From: Methanoregula sp.
GTDB lineage: Archaea; Halobacteriota; Methanomicrobia; Methanomicrobiales; Methanospirillaceae
Assembly: GCF_028679125.1 (NCBI RefSeq)
Contig: NZ_JAJRCG010000002.1
Coordinates: 186,001-250,000 of the forward strand
Direction of reading: 5' to 3'
DNA: 64,000 nt
Below the pieces are notes generated by a model that made no database searches, had not been told where the DNA came from, and worked only from the letters and a program-made list of their open reading frames with translations. Below are positions 50,777 through 61,395 of the stretch, piece by piece (the stretch's first letter is position 1; each line of letters opens with the position of its first letter). Both the position numbers and the translations under genes were made by a program.

Positions 50777-51166
50777 GTGGAGGTTTGCAACGTGAGCCAT
50801 GGACCCCTTCCCTACCAGGCAATCGATGAAGCGATAGCCATCGGCCAGTTCCGCGGCAGGGTCCAGGTGAATGGGACATTACACGAACGTTTGTTTGATA
50901 TCACCATTGCCACATCAGTCCCGGTTGCATTAGTAAGCGTAAAGACGGCCCCGCGGATCCTTGCCCCGGTCCGGGAGATTGCCGCGGATTTCCATGAAGA
51001 TATTCTCCGGTTCCGGACCATGATCCGGGACACCGCAGTCTCGTGCGAGCTCTGGCTCCGCTCCCGGCACGGGACATGGCGGTTCTTCCGCATTGTATCT
51101 GACCAGCTCATCGAGCTGGACCGGAACGGAACTCCGCTTGCCGGGAAGAGCGCGTCGGGCTGCTGA
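50777..51166 (+). CDS. Hypothetical protein
   Basis: 129-aa ORF with GTG start at 50777 or 50792. Confidence 0.5.
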   Translation: MEVCNVSHGPLPYQAIDEAIAIGQFRGRVQVNGTLHERLFDITIATSVPVALVSVKTAPRILAPVREIAADFHEDILRFRTMIRDTAVSCELWLRSRHGTWRFFRIVSDQLIELDRNGTPLAGKSASGC

Positions 51167-51191
51167 AGATTGAAGGAAGAGAATATTTTTT

Positions 51192-51257
51192 TATTTTTCC
51201 GGAGATTTTTTGCCGAATGTTTTCTCCGGGAATTGAAGTATGATCTCCGGAAAAATA
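51192..51257. repeat. 15-bp perfect inverted repeat
   Basis: TATTTTTCCGGAGAT (51192-51206) and ATCTCCGGAAAAATA (51243-51257). Confidence 0.75.
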
Positions 51258-51674
51258 CCGGATTGATCCGGTCAGCAGTAGTGTGCAGGGAAATTATCAG
51301 TTCTCGGGTCCGGCACGATCCGTATCTCCCGCGGATTCCATGAGTTCATCCCGATCCCACTTCCCCGTCGGAGACTCCCTTTGTTTTGGGGATAAGGAAA
51401 TCCGGGCCCTTTACGGGCTCCGATTGGCATCATTTCCCGTACCAGAGACAGGGTTCCTTAAAAAAGAGGTAGGGTTATGAGCGGATCTGCCCTTTTTTAC
51501 TCCTGAAGAGAGAGACATAGTATGGCAGAGATACAGCGGCCGATCGGCTCTGAAAACGAGGTACAGACCGGACCGGCAGGGTCCGGATCGGGGATTTTTG
51601 AGGAATAGTGGTGGGTAGCAGGGAGATCCTTTGGATCTCATCAGAAGGATCCCCGGTACCGGTGGTTTTACTGT

Positions 51675-53555
51675 TCAGGTCTGTCCTGCATGACGCCACG
51701 CACCAATCGGCACGGTAATTTCGAACCGTGCACCTCTCCCCGGCTCACCGTTCTCGGTGATCGTGATTTCGGTGATCGCAAGGATCTCCCGCGAGAGGAA
51801 GAGACCGAGACCGGTGTGCTTGCCGAAACCTTTCTGGAAGAGTCTCGTCTTGTCCGCGTCAGAGATCCCCACACCATTGTCGCAGAAGGTAAGGACAAGT
51901 CCGTTCTCTGACTCCCGGGAAGAAAAATCCATCCTCGTCACCCGTTCACCATGACGCAGGGAATTTTCCATGAGATTGTAGAAGACTTTCTCGATGAGGG
52001 GATCGGCAAAGAGTTCGACATCAGAAACATTGACGTTGATATCTGTCCCCGGGGGATTCAGCTGCCGGATCGCGGAACTGATTATACCGGATACGATCTG
52101 CCATTTCGGTGCCTGTGCCCCGATATCCTGGTAGTTCCGGGCAAACTCGATCTGCCATTGGATCGCTTTGGCAGCTTGTTCTTCCTTCTCGATGTAGGTC
52201 AGGATTACCGGATCTGTCACACCTTCTTTTGAGAGTTCAAGGTAGGTCTGTAATCCCATGAGCTGGTTGAGGATATCGTGGCGGGTAATACTGTTGAGCA
52301 TGGTGAGTTTCCTGTTCACCTGGAGCAGCGCTTCTTCGGCCGATTTTCGTGCGGTGATATCCCGGATATTGCACTGGATGATCTTCTTATTCTCCACCGT
52401 GTAGATGTTACTGACGAACTCAACGGCAATATTCCGTCCATCAGAGGTTTCGAGCGGCAGATTTTCGTACCGTATATGTTCCTGCCGTTGTAGTTCTTTG
52501 AAGTTGTCCTTGTTGGCAACAATGTCCCTGAAAACACCGATTTCCCATATTTTCTTTCCCAAAAACTGTTCGTGCGAGAACCCGAGCATATCGATTAAAA
52601 ATGGATTTACCTCGACAATCTGCCCGGTGTCGGCATCAAGGATGAGAATTCCATCATGCGTCGTCTCAAAAAGCCGCCGGTACCGGGTTTCGGAGGCTTC
52701 CAATGCATCCCGGATCCGCCTGCGTTCGCTGATGTCCCGCATGACATAAAAGACATAGTTGTGGCCGTCGAGTTCGAGAAGGCCGGCCTGGAAATCCAGA
52801 GGAAACTCTGACCCGTCTTTTCTCATGTGGTTGATCTCACCACCAATCCATTTGCCGCGAAGAATATCCTCAAAGCGGGCTGGTGTGACAGGGAGATCTT
52901 CTGCAACATCAAGATCCGTGATCTTCAGATTCAGCAGTTCTTCCGGAAGATAGCCATGCATTGCAGCGCCGGTATTGTTCACCTCGATAATTCTCCCCCG
53001 GTCCTCCCCTTCGGCTTCAAAGATAAAAATTCCTTCTCCGGATCGTTCGAAGAGAAGACGGTAGCGTGTTTCACTTTTTTGTAAGGCCGCATTCATCTGT
53101 GTGAGATCTTCTGTCCGCTCTATCACCCGCTGCTCAAGGTTCTCGTACTCCCGCAGGAGGTTCCTGTCCCACTCGGATTTATAGAGCGCAATCTCGATCC
53201 TGGTCCGGATCTCCCGCTCATCATAGGGCTTGATGATGTAACCATATGGTTTTGTCAGTTTAGCCCGGTTTACCAGTCCGGGATCTGCATACGCAGTAAC
53301 ATAAATGACCGGAACAGAATGGCGGACGAGGATCTGCTCTGCAGCTTCGATCCCGGAAAGCCTGCCGGCCAGATGGATATCCATCAGGATCAGGTCGGGG
53401 GTCTCCTCATCCGCCATCTCAATTGCCCGTTCACCGGATGATGCAATTCCGGTGACCCGGTACCCGAGCGAGATGAGGGTGGTTTTCAGATTCATTGCTG
53501 AGATTGCCTCATCTTCAACAATCAGGATTGACTTCCTTTTCTGCACACTCATCAT
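51675..53555 (-). CDS. REC-PAS-PAS histidine kinase (RHD-type DHp)
   Basis: ILIVEDEAISAMNLKTTLISLG; two PAS domains; LTMLNSITRHDILNQLMGLQTYLEL; HATPase KVFYNLMENSLRHG, CDNGVGISD. Confidence 0.93.
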   Translation of the reverse strand: MMSVQKRKSILIVEDEAISAMNLKTTLISLGYRVTGIASSGERAIEMADEETPDLILMDIHLAGRLSGIEAAEQILVRHSVPVIYVTAYADPGLVNRAKLTKPYGYIIKPYDEREIRTRIEIALYKSEWDRNLLREYENLEQRVIERTEDLTQMNAALQKSETRYRLLFERSGEGIFIFEAEGEDRGRIIEVNNTGAAMHGYLPEELLNLKITDLDVAEDLPVTPARFEDILRGKWIGGEINHMRKDGSEFPLDFQAGLLELDGHNYVFYVMRDISERRRIRDALEASETRYRRLFETTHDGILILDADTGQIVEVNPFLIDMLGFSHEQFLGKKIWEIGVFRDIVANKDNFKELQRQEHIRYENLPLETSDGRNIAVEFVSNIYTVENKKIIQCNIRDITARKSAEEALLQVNRKLTMLNSITRHDILNQLMGLQTYLELSKEGVTDPVILTYIEKEEQAAKAIQWQIEFARNYQDIGAQAPKWQIVSGIISSAIRQLNPPGTDINVNVSDVELFADPLIEKVFYNLMENSLRHGERVTRMDFSSRESENGLVLTFCDNGVGISDADKTRLFQKGFGKHTGLGLFLSREILAITEITITENGEPGRGARFEITVPIGAWRHAGQT

Positions 53556-53610
53556 ACCATTTTCCCCTTTTTTTAATTGAGAAACCGGGTGAGGATCCTG
53601 ATCGTTCCGG

Positions 53611-56600
53611 TCATCTTTCGTTCACTCCGGATTTATCCCGCTCTGCATCCCGCGGAACCCTGATCGTAAATGTCGTCCCGTTTCTGCTGCTCGTATAGTC
53701 CGCTGTACCGCCGACCTGCCCTAAAAGGAGGTTGACGAGAGTGAACCCGATTGTGTCGGATTCAGCCGGTTTGATCCCTTCGTCAAGCCCCTGACCGTTA
53801 TCGCTTACCGTCAGGATAATCCATCCGTTTCCGTCTTCTGTACCCGTGATGGTCACCGTCCCGTCCCGTCTTTCCGGGAACGCATGCCGTAATGCGTTAT
53901 TCACCAGTTCGTTGGTGATGAGGGCAAGTGGTAGGGCAAGGTCGACACCCAGTTCCGGGAGATCCATGTGAATGTCGATCTGGAGGGGGTGTTCCCCCGA
54001 TTCATAGGCAGATTGAAGTGAACTGACAATGGATCTGATCACATTCTGGAAGTTCACCAGGCTCATGTTATCTGAAAGGTAGAGCGTGCCGAACGTGGAT
54101 GCAATTGCATCAAGCCGGGACCGGATAACAAGGATCAGGTCCCTGACCCGTTTGTCGTTTTCACGCCGGGCTTCCATCTTCATCATGCTTACTGCCATCT
54201 GCATGATGTTTCCCACCCGGTGATGGATTTCGCGCAGGAGGATCTCTTTCTCCCGAAGCAGGAGGTGGAGCTGTTCATCAGCCTGTTTTAATGCGGTGAT
54301 GTCGCGGATGGATTCAATTGCGCCTGTAAGATTCCTGTCTGCATCATAGAGCGGGGTGGCCGCAAACCAGAGGTGTGCTCCCCTGCCCTTATTGAGGTGC
54401 GGGATAAAGATCTCGGAGAACCGGGTGTTGCCATCCTTTTTCATGACCGGGTATTTCGCAGCAACTGCCGGGTCATCGTGAAGGACGAGATCAATGGTGA
54501 TCGGACGTCGTTCGTGGTATAACGGGAGAGCATATTCATAATTCCCTTTGCCGATCATCTGTTCTGCAGGAACCCCCGTCATCTCCTCCATTGCGTGGTT
54601 CCATGCAAGGACCACCCCGGTTTTGTCAATGACGAGGGTTGCATCCGGCAGGAAACTGATGATGTCCTTCATTGTGCGCTCGGATACCTTCAGTGCATCC
54701 TCCGCCCGTTTGCGTTCAGAGATGTCGCGGAAAATTCCTTCAACTCCCAGGGGGTTACCCGATGCATCAAAATAATAATGACTGTCTGTGGATACGGATA
54801 CTACAGAGCCATCTTTACGTTTGAGACCTACCTCATAATCTTCCACAAACCCGTTTTTTTCCATCATGTCGAGCAATTGTGTCCGTTCACCGGGGTTTGC
54901 GTAGATTTGTTCCGCAATGTTCAATCCCAGCAATTCATCAGCAGAGATAACACCCAGCAACTTTGCTCCGGAGGGGCTCATCATGATGAGGTTCCCGTCC
55001 CGGTCCGAACGATAGAAGACATCCTGGATATTATCCAGGATGGTGCGGTATTTCACCTCGCTTTCACGAAGATCTTTCTCTGCCTGCTTGCGTTCGGTGA
55101 TATCCATTAAAGAGGCAACCACCTGTTTCGTGCCCGGAATTTTTTCAACGGTCAGGAATATAGTGCGGATCTCTCCGGTTTTTGTAATGAACCCGAACTC
55201 GTAATGCTTCAGAGCGGCGTCCTTATTCATCTGCATCAGGAGATCCTGGGCAAGCATCCGCTCCAGATCCTCCTTGACAATAAATTCCGTCCAGTTCTTT
55301 TTTCCCTCGATCTCCTCTTTTGAATATCCTGACAGTCGCGTAAATTCGGCATTGGCAACGGATATTCTGGTATCTTCCTCGATGAGGTTGATCGCGGTCC
55401 CGGTGTTTTCCAGTATGGTCCGGTACCTGTTCTCCGATGCCCTGACAGCCTCCTCCACCCGTTTACGCTCGGTGATGTCCCGGACATGGGCAAGTACCAG
55501 ACCCTGACCATGGAGGTTGAAGGTGTGTGCACTGATCTCGACATGGATCCTTTCACCATCTTTGGTAACATGAACCCCTTCAAATGTCGCATGCCCTTTT
55601 TCCATCAGGTTCTTCATATTGATGTGTATTTTCTCCCAGGTCTCCGGGGCATCAATTTCCCTTAACAACAACCGGAGGAATTCCTCACGGGTATACTTCA
55701 TCCTGCGGCATGCCGTTTCGTTCACTTCGACAATTTTTTCTGGTAGTCCGTTGGGGGATATTGCTATGAGGAGGATTGAATCATTTGCGTTCTCAAACAC
55801 AACCCGGAATTTCTCTTCGCTCTCTTTGAGTGCCTCCTCTGCCTGCCTTCGTTCGGTGATGTCGGTGTGCAGGCCAACGAGTCCGATGACACGGCCGTCC
55901 TGGTTCCTGATGGTGTAGGCTCTCAGGAAGATGTCCAGGATTGTCTGGTCTTTCCCAAACATCTTCACTTCGCCCTGCCAGATCCCTCCGCCTATGATCG
56001 TGTCGAACACTTCTTTTCCGATCGCTTTGTCTGCGTACACACTATCAGGCGGATTATCCCCTATATCGCCAAACAGGCGATTGAAAGATTCATTCTGATA
56101 ATAATGTCTCCCTTCGGGGGTTGACATGCCGATAGCGTCAGAGGAATGCTCAACCAGGTCCTTGAATAAATGCAGTGATTCCTCCGCCATCTTGCGTCCG
56201 GTGATGTCCTGGATAGCACCGACCAAAAACCGCTGACCGGATGCATCCGTATACAAGGTAGAAGTGGAGATGATGGTGCATTTCTGCCCGTCAGGTTTGG
56301 TAATCGTTACTTCGTCTTCCCGGGTTGTCTGATTTCGGAAGACCCTTCCGGTCATATTCCCGTGGAACGCCGAATCGTCATCAGGGAAAAAATCGCGGGG
56401 GGTCCTTTCCAGAATCTCTTCCCGCGAACGTCCGATAAAAGAGCACATGCTGTCGTTCACAATGTTGAAACGGTTGTCGCGGTCAAGGACATAGACCGGG
56501 TAGGAGAGGGTATTGATGATGGCAAAAAGGTTCCTTTTGGATTCAACTTCGCGTTCGAGTACCTGTATCTTCTTTATGGCCTTCCTTTCGTCAAGGGTAT

Positions 56601-57177
56601 GGTGGATAACGGTAGCAAAAATGAACATACCGATGACGTTAAAGACCACCATGGGGATCGCAACCGTTGTGACGACCGTGAAAAACTCTGACGGTTTTGT
56701 TACGAGAATGAGGGTGTAACAGGAGATAAGCGTCTCAGAAAGACCGATCAGGAGCACCGCAACCCACGTAGGGACGAACTGCCTTTTGTTGGCAAGATAT
56801 ATAATGCCGCCAAGAACGCCCGATAGGAGGGGGGCGGATAACCCGGTCCACATATAAGGTCCCCCCTGAAAAAACCTGAACAATCCCCCGATGATCCCGG
56901 CGCCAATCCCGATGTACGGTCCACAAACCATGCCCGCGGCCATGGGGCCGAGATCCCGGACATTCACGACAGCGCCATATATCGAGAGCCCGCTGATTGT
57001 CCCGAAGATCGACAATATGCCGAAAAAAACCACAAGGAGTATCTGTGTGGTCCATGCCGGGTGGTGTTCGATAACCTCATTGAAAAAACGGCTTCTCATG
57101 AAGATGGATGCAAAGACGATGATCACGCAGATGATCTCAAAGAGTGTGACCGAATACTGGATGATCGTCAGTTCCAT
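53611..57177 (-). CDS. 5TMR-LYT multi-PAS histidine kinase
   Basis: LytS-like N-terminus (GLSIYGAVVNVRDLGPMAAGMVCGPYIGIGAGIIGGLFRF), several PAS domains, LLREIHHRVGNIMQMAVSMMKM, HATPase (NELVNNALRHAFP, DNGQGLDEG). Confidence 0.92.
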   Translation of the reverse strand: MELTIIQYSVTLFEIICVIIVFASIFMRSRFFNEVIEHHPAWTTQILLVVFFGILSIFGTISGLSIYGAVVNVRDLGPMAAGMVCGPYIGIGAGIIGGLFRFFQGGPYMWTGLSAPLLSGVLGGIIYLANKRQFVPTWVAVLLIGLSETLISCYTLILVTKPSEFFTVVTTVAIPMVVFNVIGMFIFATVIHHTLDERKAIKKIQVLEREVESKRNLFAIINTLSYPVYVLDRDNRFNIVNDSMCSFIGRSREEILERTPRDFFPDDDSAFHGNMTGRVFRNQTTREDEVTITKPDGQKCTIISTSTLYTDASGQRFLVGAIQDITGRKMAEESLHLFKDLVEHSSDAIGMSTPEGRHYYQNESFNRLFGDIGDNPPDSVYADKAIGKEVFDTIIGGGIWQGEVKMFGKDQTILDIFLRAYTIRNQDGRVIGLVGLHTDITERRQAEEALKESEEKFRVVFENANDSILLIAISPNGLPEKIVEVNETACRRMKYTREEFLRLLLREIDAPETWEKIHINMKNLMEKGHATFEGVHVTKDGERIHVEISAHTFNLHGQGLVLAHVRDITERKRVEEAVRASENRYRTILENTGTAINLIEEDTRISVANAEFTRLSGYSKEEIEGKKNWTEFIVKEDLERMLAQDLLMQMNKDAALKHYEFGFITKTGEIRTIFLTVEKIPGTKQVVASLMDITERKQAEKDLRESEVKYRTILDNIQDVFYRSDRDGNLIMMSPSGAKLLGVISADELLGLNIAEQIYANPGERTQLLDMMEKNGFVEDYEVGLKRKDGSVVSVSTDSHYYFDASGNPLGVEGIFRDISERKRAEDALKVSERTMKDIISFLPDATLVIDKTGVVLAWNHAMEEMTGVPAEQMIGKGNYEYALPLYHERRPITIDLVLHDDPAVAAKYPVMKKDGNTRFSEIFIPHLNKGRGAHLWFAATPLYDADRNLTGAIESIRDITALKQADEQLHLLLREKEILLREIHHRVGNIMQMAVSMMKMEARRENDKRVRDLILVIRSRLDAIASTFGTLYLSDNMSLVNFQNVIRSIVSSLQSAYESGEHPLQIDIHMDLPELGVDLALPLALITNELVNNALRHAFPERRDGTVTITGTEDGNGWIILTVSDNGQGLDEGIKPAESDTIGFTLVNLLLGQVGGTADYTSSRNGTTFTIRVPRDAERDKSGVNER

Positions 57178-57521
57178 GTCCCCTCTGGCTTCCGGATTAT
57201 TATTCCGGCATGGGGAAAGACAGCCCCGGCATTCTTCTCATCCCAGTAACCGACGGTCCCCTCAACCATGCTCTCTCTAAATGTTTTCTCTATTGTATGA
57301 TGTCCGGTCAGGCAATGATATTCCCGGTTGGTATAGGGCACTCTGCCATCCGTATCGATACTATTATCGCCGGTCCCGGTTGTCCCGGCCAGCATCCTGC
57401 CCGGCCCCCACTCCCCGGAACCCCGTGCATAGAACTGGAAGAGAACACCGGGAATCGTATCCGCTATCGTTCTCAGCTGCTGTCCGTTCATTGGTACATC
57501 ATCTAGGGGTTTTACGGTCAT
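57168..57521 (-). CDS. Small PAS-fragment-like protein
   Basis: LRTIADTIPGVLFQFYARGSGEWG looks like a PAS N-terminus; ORF overlaps both neighbours by a few nt. Confidence 0.55.
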   Translation of the reverse strand: MTVKPLDDVPMNGQQLRTIADTIPGVLFQFYARGSGEWGPGRMLAGTTGTGDNSIDTDGRVPYTNREYHCLTGHHTIEKTFRESMVEGTVGYWDEKNAGAVFPHAGIIIRKPEGTWN

Positions 57522-58618
57522 GGATCTGCCTTCTCCGTTGGCTTCTGTTCCACCGGTTTGGGGAACCTGAACGTGAACTTCGTGCCTCCCGTCCTGTCGA
57601 TCGCCACCGTGCCATTGAGCTGATTGGTCAGTGTGCTTACCAGCTGGAGCCCGAGCGTTGTCTGGTTCTCAAGCGTGATTTCTGGCGCCATTCCTATACC
57701 ATTGTCTGCCACTACAAATGTCAGGGCAGCGGGATCTTCGGCAGCAGTGATGGAAAGTTTCCCGTCTTTCTTCTCCCCGAATGCATATTTTAAACTGTTC
57801 GTGATCAGTTCATTGCTGATGAGCCCGAGGGGAATGGCGGTGTTGGTGTCCACATAAATATCATGGATGTCGAGATCGAACCGGACACCCCGGTTTCCCT
57901 CTTCATACGAACTGAAAATCACTGTTCCCAGAGAATGGATATAATTTCCCAGGTCGATATGGGCCGAATCTTTGCCCTTATAGAGGTGTTCATGGACGAG
58001 CGCCATGGATCGCACCCGGTTCTGACTGTCTTTTAAGGCTTCAATCGTTTTGGTATCAGTTGTCTTCCGGATCTGCATGTTGAGGAGGCTTGTGATGATC
58101 TGGAGGTTGTTCTTGACCCGGTGATGGACTTCCTTGAGCAGGGTCTCTTTTTCTGCAAGAGTGGCTTTGATCTGCTCGGCCATCTTCTTACGCTCGGTGA
58201 TGTCCCGGATATTGCACTGGATGACCTTCTTGTTGTCCACCAGATAGACATTACTCACGAACTCAACGGCGATGTTCCGTCTATCGGCGGTTTCAAGCGG
58301 CAGATCTTCGTACCGGATATATTCTTTCCGTTGCAGTTCTCCGAAGTTGTCTTTGTTGGCAACGATATCCTTGAAAATCCCGATCTCCCATATTTTCTTT
58401 CCCAGGAACTGTTCGTGCGAGAACCCGAGCAGGTCGATTAAAAAGGGATTTGCATCGACGATCTGCCCGGTCCCGGCATCAAGGATGAGAATGCCGTCCT
58501 GTGCCGTCTCGAAGAGCCGGCGGTACCGGGTCTCAGATGCCAGTAATAAATCCTGGGCTTTTTTCCAGTTTTTAAAGTCCCGGTCAAGAGTATCCGGTGA
58601 CGTGGTTGTTGTGTCCAT
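57518..58618 (-). CDS. PAS histidine kinase (HisKA_2)
   Basis: [26 protein letters not shown]; HATPase (NELITNSLKYAFG, DNGIGMAPE). Confidence 0.95.
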   Translation of the reverse strand: MDTTTTSPDTLDRDFKNWKKAQDLLLASETRYRRLFETAQDGILILDAGTGQIVDANPFLIDLLGFSHEQFLGKKIWEIGIFKDIVANKDNFGELQRKEYIRYEDLPLETADRRNIAVEFVSNVYLVDNKKVIQCNIRDITERKKMAEQIKATLAEKETLLKEVHHRVKNNLQIITSLLNMQIRKTTDTKTIEALKDSQNRVRSMALVHEHLYKGKDSAHIDLGNYIHSLGTVIFSSYEEGNRGVRFDLDIHDIYVDTNTAIPLGLISNELITNSLKYAFGEKKDGKLSITAAEDPAALTFVVADNGIGMAPEITLENQTTLGLQLVSTLTNQLNGTVAIDRTGGTKFTFRFPKPVEQKPTEKADP

Positions 58619-58820
58619 ACTTCATCCTTCTGGCAATCTCCCGGTACCGTTTGCAGAGTTCAAGCGAGGCTGATTCATCATCAACACAAAGAACTGAGAT
58701 CCAACGAACCAACTTCAGGGAATCTTGGTTTTATGATGAGTGTATGTTGCTGGCAATAAATATGTCGCCTATAATAAAAATGTGCAGAGAACCGGGATGT
58801 GCGATATACTCTCTGTTTTT

Positions 58821-60986
58821 TTAGGAAGAGGTATCGGTGAAGCGGTACATCCCATTCGGTACCACGATCTCGAACCGTGCCCCTTTCCCCGGTTCACCGT
58901 TCTCGGCGATGGTGATCCCGGTGATCGCGAGGATCTCGCGGGACAGGAAGAGTCCGAGGCCGGTGTGATGACCAAAACCTTTCGAGAAGAGGCGTCCCTT
59001 ATCGTCTGTGGCAATGCCGGCCCCGTCATCCTCGACGACAATCAGCAATCCCTTCCCGGAATCCTGCGAGAAGATCCGGATCATGGTCATACTCTCCCCG
59101 CCATACCGGAGGGCATTATCGATCAGGTTGTAGAACACCTTCTCAAAGAGGGGGTCGGCATACACCTCGAGATCCGGTAAATGGATCCCGGTTTGCACAT
59201 CCCGCATGGGCAGGGAGGCAGTTGCCCGGGTCACACAGGCCGCAACCGGCTGCCAGACCGGCGCCGTGACGCCAAGATCCTGGTACTCCTTGGTGAAGGC
59301 AATCTGGTGTTCGATCGCGTTTGCAGCCCGCTCGATCTTGAGGAGATACCCGGAGGTCTGTTCGGCATCTCCCGGGGACTCTTTTAAGAGTTCAAGGAAT
59401 GCCTGTATGGAGAAGAGCTGGTTGTTGATGTCATGGCGGGTGATACTTGAGAGCAGGTTCAGCTTCTTGTTGACCTGTTTCAGTGCCTCTTCCGACCGCC
59501 GGCGTTCGGTTACGTCCTGGACGATCGAGTGAAGAAGTTTCTGTCCCCCTGACGTTATCGGCGCACTGAATACCTCGACATCCCGGACCTCCCCGCTCTT
59601 TTTCCGGTGCCGGAAGTTAAATACCAGCCCCTGGTCTTCTGCAGCCCGGGACATATTCTGCCTGATGGTGACCGGATCCGCGGTATTGATCTCCGAGATC
59701 AGCAGCCGGGAGAATTCCTCATGCGAATATCCATAGTAGCGGCTGGCTGCGGAGTTTGCATCCACGATCCTGCCGGTTGCCGGATTGACAATGAGCATGA
59801 CCGCATTGTTGAGTTCGAACATGTCACGGTACCGCTTCTCGCTCTCAAAAAGCGCCACCTCTCCCCGTTTGCGATGGGTGATGTCATGGGTGATGGTCGA
59901 TGCCCCGGTGATCTGGCCCTCTTCATTCTTTATCGGGGAGATTGTCAGGGATACATCAATAATCCGGCCATCTTTTGCCCTCCGTTTCGTCTCCAGGTAG
60001 TTGATGTGATCCCCGGCCCGGATCTTCTCCAGTACCCCGGGGGTTTCGTCACGTTCTCCCTCGGGAATAAGGAGGGAGATCGGTTTACCGATCATTTCTC
60101 CGGCAGTGTACCCGTAGAGTTTCTCCGCACCGGAATTCCATGAGGTGATGATCCCGTCAAGGGTCTTTCCGATGATCGCATCATTGGAGAACTCCACGAT
60201 GGCTGCAAGCCGGAGGTGTTCTTCGGCCGCCCGTTTTTGCCCGGTGATATCCTCAAAGACCGCAACGAAATAATCTTTCTCCGGGGAAAAGACCGAGACC
60301 TTCAGCAACATCTTCAGCGGTAAAAAATCGATCTCGAAGGTTTCCGGCCTGCCGGTCGTTGCCACATGCCCGTACGTGTCAAAGAGGTTTGGTGTGAGTG
60401 TGCCGATATCGGGGATGACCTCCAGCACCCGCTTCCCCTTGATCCCGGAGAGGCCGGTGAGCCGTTCGAACGCGGCATTCACATCCAGGTACACCCAGTC
60501 CGCGGGCCTGCCATCCTTATCGTAGATCATCCGGCAGTAGGCAAACCCCTCCAGCATATTCTCAAAGAGCGTGCGGTATTTCCTCTCGCTCTCCTGAAGG
60601 GCAACTTTGTCTGCCGACAGGTGCTCTGAAAGGTATGCGACCACGGCTGCGACCCCGGCAAAGACAAAGAACCTGAGCCATGCCCCGATGACGACATCCG
60701 CCTCGCCACCTGAAAAAAGGTACACCAGCCAGACATAGGCAAGGGAAAGGAGCATTGCGAAAAGGAACCCGTTGTAGCGGTAGTGGTACGCGATGAGGAC
60801 GATCGGGAAGTAAAACAGGTGCATGAAGATGATCGTGATGCCGTGTGACAGGCAGTAGACCGAACATATGAGAACTGCTGCAGTACTGGCGATAATGAGT
60901 GTCATCCACATGCGTTCAGAGAACGTCACGTGAGACAGGCTGCCGTATCTGTCCGGACCGGAACGGTTGTCATACATGCGGGTCAT
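58821..60986 (-). CDS. Membrane PAS histidine kinase (RHD-type DHp)
   Basis: N-terminal TM region, three PAS domains, LNLLSSITRHDINNQLFSIQAFLEL, HATPase KVFYNLIDNALRYG, EDDGAGIATD. Confidence 0.93.
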   Translation of the reverse strand: MTRMYDNRSGPDRYGSLSHVTFSERMWMTLIIASTAAVLICSVYCLSHGITIIFMHLFYFPIVLIAYHYRYNGFLFAMLLSLAYVWLVYLFSGGEADVVIGAWLRFFVFAGVAAVVAYLSEHLSADKVALQESERKYRTLFENMLEGFAYCRMIYDKDGRPADWVYLDVNAAFERLTGLSGIKGKRVLEVIPDIGTLTPNLFDTYGHVATTGRPETFEIDFLPLKMLLKVSVFSPEKDYFVAVFEDITGQKRAAEEHLRLAAIVEFSNDAIIGKTLDGIITSWNSGAEKLYGYTAGEMIGKPISLLIPEGERDETPGVLEKIRAGDHINYLETKRRAKDGRIIDVSLTISPIKNEEGQITGASTITHDITHRKRGEVALFESEKRYRDMFELNNAVMLIVNPATGRIVDANSAASRYYGYSHEEFSRLLISEINTADPVTIRQNMSRAAEDQGLVFNFRHRKKSGEVRDVEVFSAPITSGGQKLLHSIVQDVTERRRSEEALKQVNKKLNLLSSITRHDINNQLFSIQAFLELLKESPGDAEQTSGYLLKIERAANAIEHQIAFTKEYQDLGVTAPVWQPVAACVTRATASLPMRDVQTGIHLPDLEVYADPLFEKVFYNLIDNALRYGGESMTMIRIFSQDSGKGLLIVVEDDGAGIATDDKGRLFSKGFGHHTGLGLFLSREILAITGITIAENGEPGKGARFEIVVPNGMYRFTDTSS

Positions 60987-61395
60987 TCTCCCTCATATGA
61001 TCAGATTCAGCCATGTCACTCCTTGATTTGTGTGAATCCCTCATGTGGGTTCCCGTTACGGGGACGAATCACTCAGGTTCCTTTCCAGGAGTATGTGGAT
61101 ACTGACATACAACACACGATCGTTTCCCGGCATCTTTTTGTTGGGTTTCAAGGGTATAATATTATTTTGCGATAGGGAAAAACCGGAACCGGGTTATGAC
61201 GTACGGCCGGAATTTTCTGCGGATACCAGCGAGCCCTGCGGAATTTTTCAGGTCACGGGTGACGGGCAGATCCCGGTTTCTCCGGTATCCCGGTTATGAG
61301 CCCCCTCGCTGTTCTATACTCCAGGTTCCCGGTTCCATTCTTCCAAAACCCAATACCTAAAAATATCCGCAGTCGTATACGTATCCGGATTGTCA

